A DNA stretch of 64,000 nt from positions 62,001 to 126,000 of the forward strand of contig UCJH01000032.1 of the NCBI GenBank assembly GCA_900472785.1, in the 5' to 3' direction. The stretch's first letter is position 1. Each line of letters opens with the position of its first letter. The notes below the pieces were generated by a model. The model saw only the letters and a list, made by a program, of their open reading frames with translations, did no database searches and had not been told where the DNA came from. Origin of the DNA: Hyphomicrobiales bacterium. GTDB taxonomy: Bacteria > Pseudomonadota > Alphaproteobacteria > Rhizobiales > Rhizobiaceae. The translations under genes and the position numbers were made by a program. Of this stretch, positions 59,083 through 64,000 are shown one piece after another.

Positions 59083-62000
59083 TCTGTGTTCTCACGCTTG
59101 CCAGATCACTGGAGCTTTTGTCGTCCGCTGACGTTTCTCTGGTACGGGACAACTCTTGCCAGAGCAGACTTGCCAGGATCTGAATGCGTTGTGCATCCCC
59201 CTGCGGCAGCCAGTCGGTGAATGTTGCCATTTTCTTTTGATCGGCAGCATCCAGATCGACCGGATGGAGGACACGGACCAAGTCCCGTCCGTCGCCGCGA
59301 GTGAGGTTTAATCGTATAGCTTCGGTATCCGGGCGATCCTCCGAGGTCGAAAACGCCGTACTTTCGACCTTTGCGAAAAGCTCGGCCAGCGCAGCAATCT
59401 CCTCGGTGAACCTAGCCTCGTCTCCCGGCAACCAACGGGCAGGTGGCTTCGAGACCACGAAACTTGCTAGCGATTCGGCCCATGCATCGTCATGCAAGGC
59501 GGGGTCCCTCAAACGAAGTGCGAAGGCGCGAAGCCGCGGCTCTCGTGCTGCGAGCGAGACGCGAGCGCCTCGAGACGCGAGCGCGACTCGGTCGAATTTG
59601 TCCGGGTCTTGACCGGCTGCCTCGCTCGTTCTTTGGACAATGCGCGCAAGCAAGTTGGAATAGGTGTTCTGAAGCTCCTGAACCGCATCGCTAAAACGGT
59701 TGATGAATTCATCAACCGCACTGTCATCGGCCTCATCGACCTGGAAAACCGGAAGACCGCAGGCATTCGGCAGATCGGCGAATAGGAGTGTCGCGGGCTC
59801 GCGGGCCGAGAGGAGCGCGTCTCGCACGGCAATTGTTGTCGGCGGCAACCCTTTTGCCTTGCGCGTATATTCGGGAAGCTTGGCAGCAAACTGGCAAAGC
59901 TCGGTTACGACGTCCAAGAGAACAGGCTGACGACCCTCGATACCCGATGCGAAGAGGTGAGCCAGGCGGGCAAATACGTTCGAACGCACGCCCTCGACAC
60001 TGCAAAGTTGCACTTCGAACGCCTGTGGCGCCTTGATCAAACGCAGGAATTCCATTGCGCCGAATTTCGGGAGAAAGGTCCCGTTTTCATAGATCGCCAA
60101 TTCATGTCCATGCACTCGCACCACAACCGCCAGCAAAATCGGTGACAGCCCATCTCGAACGCCATACGGGCGGCCTGACATCCTTGCTAGAATGTCCGTG
60201 ATCGCAATCCTGCAACCCTTTCCAGCCTTGATCATCCTGACGATCTCGGCCAAGGCAGGTTGCAGATGCAGGGGATCGTTCGACGGCTGGGGTATCTGTA
60301 GCGCAAAGCCTTCGCCGTCCGGAATATGCAGCGCGCCCTTCTGAAGGACAGAAAGATACATCGATTTTTCGGGTGGAGCCTTGCGCTCGTCCATTCCCAG
60401 GAGCGGCATTCCGGGAGCCTTGAACAGACCTTCGATCAAACGCATACGAGCAGAAGCCGCAGCACTGCTAAGGACGTTGCGATTGATGAGTTCATTGGTA
60501 ACCTTGGGGCTCGACGGGTAAAGGTCGGTGCAAAGTTGAGAAACGATTTTTGGAAGGTTTCCTGTCGCGTCAAAAGTCTTGCCGCCGTAAAGCAATTCCA
60601 TGCCTGACTTGGCATTAATCTTCGTCAGTTCGGCGAATTGCGCAAGCAGGGCTTGGCGCGTGCGCGAGATCTGCCGTTTCACCTCCGCAGACGCGAAGTC
60701 ATCGCTCGACAGGTCAGGCGTATTGGCCTCAACCCAGCGCCACACCATGACGTCGCGGAGATATGAGGCGAGCTGCCAGACAGGTGCAGGCACCGCCACC
60801 AGCGTCGATGGGTTCTCGGACAGGATTGGGGTGGCCGCAAGATCCCGCGCGATCTGCTGCTGGTCTTTATGGTCGGCGAGGGCAACGATAATAAGACCGT
60901 CCGCATTGGTAGCCTTGCTGGCGCATTTGCCAATGTCTTCCGCAGCCGTATACCGCAATTCGAAATACCGCATCGTGCCGGTTTCAAGATAGTGGCGGCG
61001 GGCAAGTACCATTTCGCCGTCCAGGATCCCGGAGAGCGCCGGGGCAACGGCCTCGACTTCACCAACCGCCCGCTTAGCGGCATTGAAAGAAGCCGACAGA
61101 TTAATGCTCGAGCTTGGCCAGAGGCGATACACCCCAGATCCGCCACGCTCGAACAGGAGGCCATCGCGAACCAGACGGTCGATCGCAGCAGTGACATCGC
61201 CGGTCCCTGACAAGCACGATGACACTGTCCGGTCGGTCGGCAAAAGATCGTCAGAGTCGAGCAGGTTGAGCAGTCCGACCGTCTTCAGGACATTCAGTCC
61301 ATCCGTGTCGATCCCCACACAGCCATCAATCGTCGCGACGATACGCAGCCATTGGCTCTGGTAGTTTCCAGCCGATACGCGATGACCGAAGGAAGCGCGG
61401 ACATAGTCGTAGAACCTGGCGGTATCGAACCAGCCTTCGCCCACCTGTGTCGAGGCAGCGAAAGCCTGCAATCCCATCGGTTCGCTCGATAGTAGGAAGC
61501 CGAACAAGGATCGTTCGCTCTGACCGAAGCGCGAGAAAAACCGGACCATGACAGGAAGAAGCGCTGGGTGCAGCGGATAAAAGCGGGCGGGATCAATAGC
61601 AAAACCGCGTCCACCTAACCAACCAACTTGTTCCGCCATCTCAAGAGCCGTGGTGGCCTGGTTCCTGACGAATGCAGGAAGCGCGCTCTCGTCAACACCC
61701 AGGGCGCCAGCAACCAGAGAAGCGGAATGAACCAGCGGCTGGTCAAACACAATTTCTTCGAAACGGCCCGCGACCTTGTCCCACTCGTGGCGCAATGCGA
61801 GCGGAAGGCGCTCTGCATAGGCTTGAAAGCCCTGATGCAAGATTCCGATAAGCAGGAATGGCGTGGCATTGCTGCGAGCAGCCATCTCGGCGAGCCGCTG
61901 CAGCGCAAATACATCTTCTTGGTCGGGGTTCAACGCCGCATGCTCAAGCAGCTTTCCCAGTTCGTCGATGATGAGCAGCAATCCCAGGTCACGCTCTGCT

Positions 62001-62524
62001 GCACGCTTCGTCAGCATCGAGACCAGTTGTTCCAATGCGCGAACCGAGCCGGTGGTTTCACAGGTAGCCAAAGCCACTTCAATCCGAGGGGTCAGCAAGT
62101 CCTCAAAATCAGGATGAAGCGTGCTCTCTCGAATGGCACGAGCAACAGCAGTTGCTATGCTTTCACGACTTCCTGTCACGAGAACGGGAAGAAAACGTCG
62201 AGCGGCGTCGCCAGAGCGCCAACCAATAGTCTTCGCTACCCGCTTTGCGTCCTTCGTCGAGGGGGCAGATAGAAGTCGAGCCAAGACCAGAGCCATCGAA
62301 GACTTGCCGACGCCATAGTCCCCCGTAATGCGCCATGCCCGTCGCTTAGACCCATCGCGGACGCTCGCAAGTATTTGGAGCAGCGCGTCTGCCATCGGAG
62401 GCGTGACGATATAGTTTTCGAGCGCGGACGCGTCCAGGAAGTCCTTTTCAAGTTGGACCGACCGAAGAAAGCGACCGGGGATCGAGAAAATCTCGGCGAT
62501 TGTTGCAGCGCTCGTCTCAGCCAT
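59072..62524 (-). CDS. sspC: SspC-like large ATPase of phosphorothioation
   Basis: This 1150-aa protein starts at ATG 62524 (overlaps sspB by 8 bases, ATGGCTGA). RITGDYGVGKSSMALVLARLL (Walker A, residues 68-75) and LGLLLIIDELGKLLEHA (Walker B) define an AAA-like ATPase, with LIGILHQGFQAYAERL as the sensor strand. Residues about 400-520 hold winged-helix-like segments (VLKTVGLLNLLDSDDLLPTDRTVSSCLSGTGDVTAAIDRLVRDGLLFERG). The long remainder is helical. In the Ssp scheme SspC supplies ATP-driven remodelling for single-strand phosphorothioate insertion. Similar ATPases also accompany DUF4007 and PAPS-reductase genes in uncharacterised islands. Confidence 0.82.
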   Translation of the reverse strand: MAETSAATIAEIFSIPGRFLRSVQLEKDFLDASALENYIVTPPMADALLQILASVRDGSKRRAWRITGDYGVGKSSMALVLARLLSAPSTKDAKRVAKTIGWRSGDAARRFLPVLVTGSRESIATAVARAIRESTLHPDFEDLLTPRIEVALATCETTGSVRALEQLVSMLTKRAAERDLGLLLIIDELGKLLEHAALNPDQEDVFALQRLAEMAARSNATPFLLIGILHQGFQAYAERLPLALRHEWDKVAGRFEEIVFDQPLVHSASLVAGALGVDESALPAFVRNQATTALEMAEQVGWLGGRGFAIDPARFYPLHPALLPVMVRFFSRFGQSERSLFGFLLSSEPMGLQAFAASTQVGEGWFDTARFYDYVRASFGHRVSAGNYQSQWLRIVATIDGCVGIDTDGLNVLKTVGLLNLLDSDDLLPTDRTVSSCLSGTGDVTAAIDRLVRDGLLFERGGSGVYRLWPSSSINLSASFNAAKRAVGEVEAVAPALSGILDGEMVLARRHYLETGTMRYFELRYTAAEDIGKCASKATNADGLIIVALADHKDQQQIARDLAATPILSENPSTLVAVPAPVWQLASYLRDVMVWRWVEANTPDLSSDDFASAEVKRQISRTRQALLAQFAELTKINAKSGMELLYGGKTFDATGNLPKIVSQLCTDLYPSSPKVTNELINRNVLSSAAASARMRLIEGLFKAPGMPLLGMDERKAPPEKSMYLSVLQKGALHIPDGEGFALQIPQPSNDPLHLQPALAEIVRMIKAGKGCRIAITDILARMSGRPYGVRDGLSPILLAVVVRVHGHELAIYENGTFLPKFGAMEFLRLIKAPQAFEVQLCSVEGVRSNVFARLAHLFASGIEGRQPVLLDVVTELCQFAAKLPEYTRKAKGLPPTTIAVRDALLSAREPATLLFADLPNACGLPVFQVDEADDSAVDEFINRFSDAVQELQNTYSNLLARIVQRTSEAAGQDPDKFDRVALASRGARVSLAAREPRLRAFALRLRDPALHDDAWAESLASFVVSKPPARWLPGDEARFTEEIAALAELFAKVESTAFSTSEDRPDTEAIRLNLTRGDGRDLVRVLHPVDLDAADQKKMATFTDWLPQGDAQRIQILASLLWQELSRTRETSADDKSSSDLASVRTQNDN

Positions 62525-63467
62525 TGATATTCGCCTCGTTTGTATAAATCGTCCGAGCCTCAGCACTGATGGGAGCGTCGCGCGTCAAGAGGCCTTGGAT
62601 TGCTGACGGCCTATACGCAAATCCATATCGTCCATCGAGAGAAAGGCTCTCTAGTCGCGCACGAACGTCTTCCTCCGGAAGTTTGAACGACTGCCCAGGT
62701 GCCCCTGCTGCCGAAAGAATATGCCGAATAGGGATTGTCTTTTCGCCGGGCGCGTTTCGCTCCCAGTAATCCAGAATAGTGTAAGCGAAAAGATCGTTGG
62801 TGATGTCAGCTTTTGGCTCTTTCCGGAAAGCGTAGACCGCCTCCCAACGTCCGCCCTCGCCACGCCGCTCACCGGTCTGCTGCAGGAGGCGTAATTCCAC
62901 GAGTGGCCCGTCCAGGGAATCTTCGATCCCCGATCTTGCACCCCGTGCTGAGAGATAGGTATGCAGAAAGACGTCAAGGTGTTGGCTAAGCGTGATTTCT
63001 GAGTGAGAATGCCCCAAGCGCTGGGATTGTCTCGCAAATGCTGCAAGGGCCTCAGTCCGAGAAAATTCCGCGTAAGGCCATGCCCCAAGCAAATAGTGCC
63101 ATGCGAAAGGGGCAGGCGTCGCCGATGAGGAAAGGTTCCAGTGAAGAAGCCAGAGCGTCCTTGTGTCTTCCAGATAGGGATCGCAGCCTCCGGCTCCGAA
63201 GACAGTATGGGCAAGCTTGGTAAGCTGGTGTTGGCGTTCAGAGGTCGGGTGAGCAATGCCCATCGCGTCGATCCAGAAACGCAGCGAACGAACCATGTTC
63301 TTGCCGATGCCGAGCTCGACCATCGCAGCATCCTCGTCGTAGAAGATACTGGCATCTGCGGCAATGGCTCGATATGCCTTCGGCAACCATGCATACCGGC
63401 ATGCAAAGGTCTCGTGACCCGAAAATCGATAGCTTGGCTGACCTTCGGCCGTGGATATGTCAAACAT
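62517..63467 (-). CDS. sspB: SspB-like protein with DUF4007 domain
   Basis: This protein has 316 aa from ATG 63467; GGAG lies 7 bases upstream and the start overlaps the sspA stop by 8 bases. The N-terminus YRFSGHETFACRYAWLPKAYRAI, MVELGIGKNMVRSLRFWIDAMGIAHPT and HTVFGAGGCDPYLEDTRTLWLLHWNLS is the DUF4007 signature. SspB is reported to nick DNA at the modification site before sulfur insertion. The C-terminal part (IPIRHILSAAGAPGQSFKLPEEDVRARLESLSLDGRYGFAYRPSAIQGL) is a winged-helix-like region. DUF4007 next to a PAPS-reductase gene is the key indicator of an Ssp, not a Dnd, system. Confidence 0.87.
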   Translation of the reverse strand: MFDISTAEGQPSYRFSGHETFACRYAWLPKAYRAIAADASIFYDEDAAMVELGIGKNMVRSLRFWIDAMGIAHPTSERQHQLTKLAHTVFGAGGCDPYLEDTRTLWLLHWNLSSSATPAPFAWHYLLGAWPYAEFSRTEALAAFARQSQRLGHSHSEITLSQHLDVFLHTYLSARGARSGIEDSLDGPLVELRLLQQTGERRGEGGRWEAVYAFRKEPKADITNDLFAYTILDYWERNAPGEKTIPIRHILSAAGAPGQSFKLPEEDVRARLESLSLDGRYGFAYRPSAIQGLLTRDAPISAEARTIYTNEANING

Positions 63468-64000
63468 CGAGAACTCCAGAAAAAGAACCGCGGACATCAT
63501 TGATAGCCTCAGCTATCTCGACGGCAGCACGCTCAACGTCGGCGGCTGTGGTTGTGCGGCCCAAACCAATCCGCAGGCAGCTGTCGATATAGGGGTCTGG
63601 CAATCGCATAGCCCTTAGCACGTGTGAGGGCTCCTGTGCGCCCGTGTTACACGCTGATCCCGTGGAAATCGAAACCTTGCCTCGAAGACGGCTCAAGACG
63701 ACATCGTTGGGGGCCCCTGGCGCGGAGACGTGCAGGTTATGAGGCAGGCGTTCAGTTTGAGGGCCATTTACGATCAGCCCGGGAACCAAGGATTTTAGGC
63801 GCTCCTGCAGCTGGTCTCGTAACTGCGCGAGCCGATGGCTTTCCGCCTCGCCTTCCCGCGCCATCAACTCACAGGCGAAACCGAAAGCTACGATGCCGCT
63901 GACATTGGGGGTTGGATGATGGGCGCCTTGAAGACCGAATATCGACGCATACTCAAAAACGGGAGAGATGAGTGCCCCGACGCCCTTCGGCCCGTAAACC
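63460..64000 (-). CDS. sspA: SspA-like cysteine desulfurase, N-terminus beyond window
   Basis: About 180 C-terminal codons are visible. VYGPKGVGALISP follows the PLP-binding lysine region, GAHHPTPNVSGIVAFGFA gives the substrate loop, and SISTGSACNTGAQEPSHVLRAM contains the catalytic cysteine in the SxGSACxTG motif. LRIGLGRTTTAADVERAA is the conserved end. Cysteine desulfurases of the NifS/IscS class feed sulfur to SspD. The gene runs off the right edge and is the first in the visible operon order A-B-C-D-F-G-H. Identification as the dedicated SspA, rather than a housekeeping desulfurase, rests on its overlap with sspB. Confidence 0.9.
   Translation of the reverse strand, partial: VYGPKGVGALISPVFEYASIFGLQGAHHPTPNVSGIVAFGFACELMAREGEAESHRLAQLRDQLQERLKSLVPGLIVNGPQTERLPHNLHVSAPGAPNDVVLSRLRGKVSISTGSACNTGAQEPSHVLRAMRLPDPYIDSCLRIGLGRTTTAADVERAAVEIAEAINDVRGSFSGVLDV

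Noticed and set aside
49495-64000. Classic Dnd (double-strand phosphorothioate) system or BREX/DISARM
   Set aside because: There are no DndB, DndD or DndE, no PglX-type methylase and no PLD/DUF1998 genes; DUF4007 with a PP-loop protein points to Ssp.
1-64000. CRISPR arrays, tRNA or rRNA genes, complete insertion sequences
   Set aside because: No regularly spaced repeats, cloverleaf-compatible sequences, rRNA signatures or DDE transposase genes were seen.

Overview
The window looks like part of a large secondary replicon (repABC plasmid) of a Rhizobiales alphaproteobacterium (Rhizobium/Agrobacterium/Ensifer/Ochrobactrum type). The evidence is a complete repA-repB-repC cassette with its counter-transcribed RNA, two 16-bp parS palindromes of the repABC type, a VirB/AvhB-like type IV secretion operon, and a set of conserved rhizobial plasmid genes (DUF1419, DUF3085, DUF736, ArdC, toprim, giant methylase-helicase). 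The backbone is GC-rich. No rRNA, tRNA, CRISPR array or complete insertion sequence was seen.

Layout. 1-3.2 kb: start of a virB1-virB2-virB3-virB4 operon on the minus strand, with virB4 cut by the window edge. 3.2-8.8 kb: small exported or regulatory genes, including two cysteine-substituted SNase-like proteins, a winged-helix protein, an XRE repressor, ssb and an intact SNase. 8.9-25.2 kb: a long plus-strand block of plasmid housekeeping and anti-restriction genes (toprim, methylase-helicase, ParB-like, ArdC, DUF736), punctuated by long GC-rich leaders. 25.2-30.8 kb: parS sites, a WGR protein and repABC with ctRNA. 30.8-35.2 kb: transfer-initiation genes (virC2- and virC1-like, oriT with an RP4-like nic sequence, mobC, relaxase). 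35.4-43.3 kb: a nucleotidyltransferase, a tyrosine recombinase with a perfect inverted repeat at its promoter, DUF1403, ScpB, a HicAB-like pair, an orphan P-loop ATPase and a decayed second scpB; this looks like an integration hot spot. 43.6-64 kb: a defence island.

The defence island has the order sspA-sspB-sspC-sspD-sspF-sspG-sspH on the minus strand. This matches the described single-strand phosphorothioate modification (SspABCD) plus restriction (SspFGH) arrangement. Directly behind sspH, in the same orientation, comes a two-gene cassette: a 783-aa protein with two GHKL ATPase modules (an Hsp90/MutL-like one at the N-terminus and a histidine-kinase-like one at the C-terminus), and a 650-aa protein with a stretched response-receiver domain. 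A PD-(D/E)XK nuclease-like protein converges on the cassette. The possible coupling of a phosphorothioate defence system to a phosphorelay-like sensor/receiver pair is the most interesting candidate for an under-described system here.

How the parts work together. A 16-bp AT-rich motif close to ATTAAATATAATTAAT occurs six times, only at the promoters of virB, the small exported/regulatory genes, virC and mobC. This suggests one regulator controls both the secretion channel and the relaxosome. The inferred nic site places repABC, ArdC, the methylase-helicase and ssb on the early-entering side and the relaxase, recombinase and defence genes on the late-entering side. All functional statements rest on reading motifs by eye; no database search was run.
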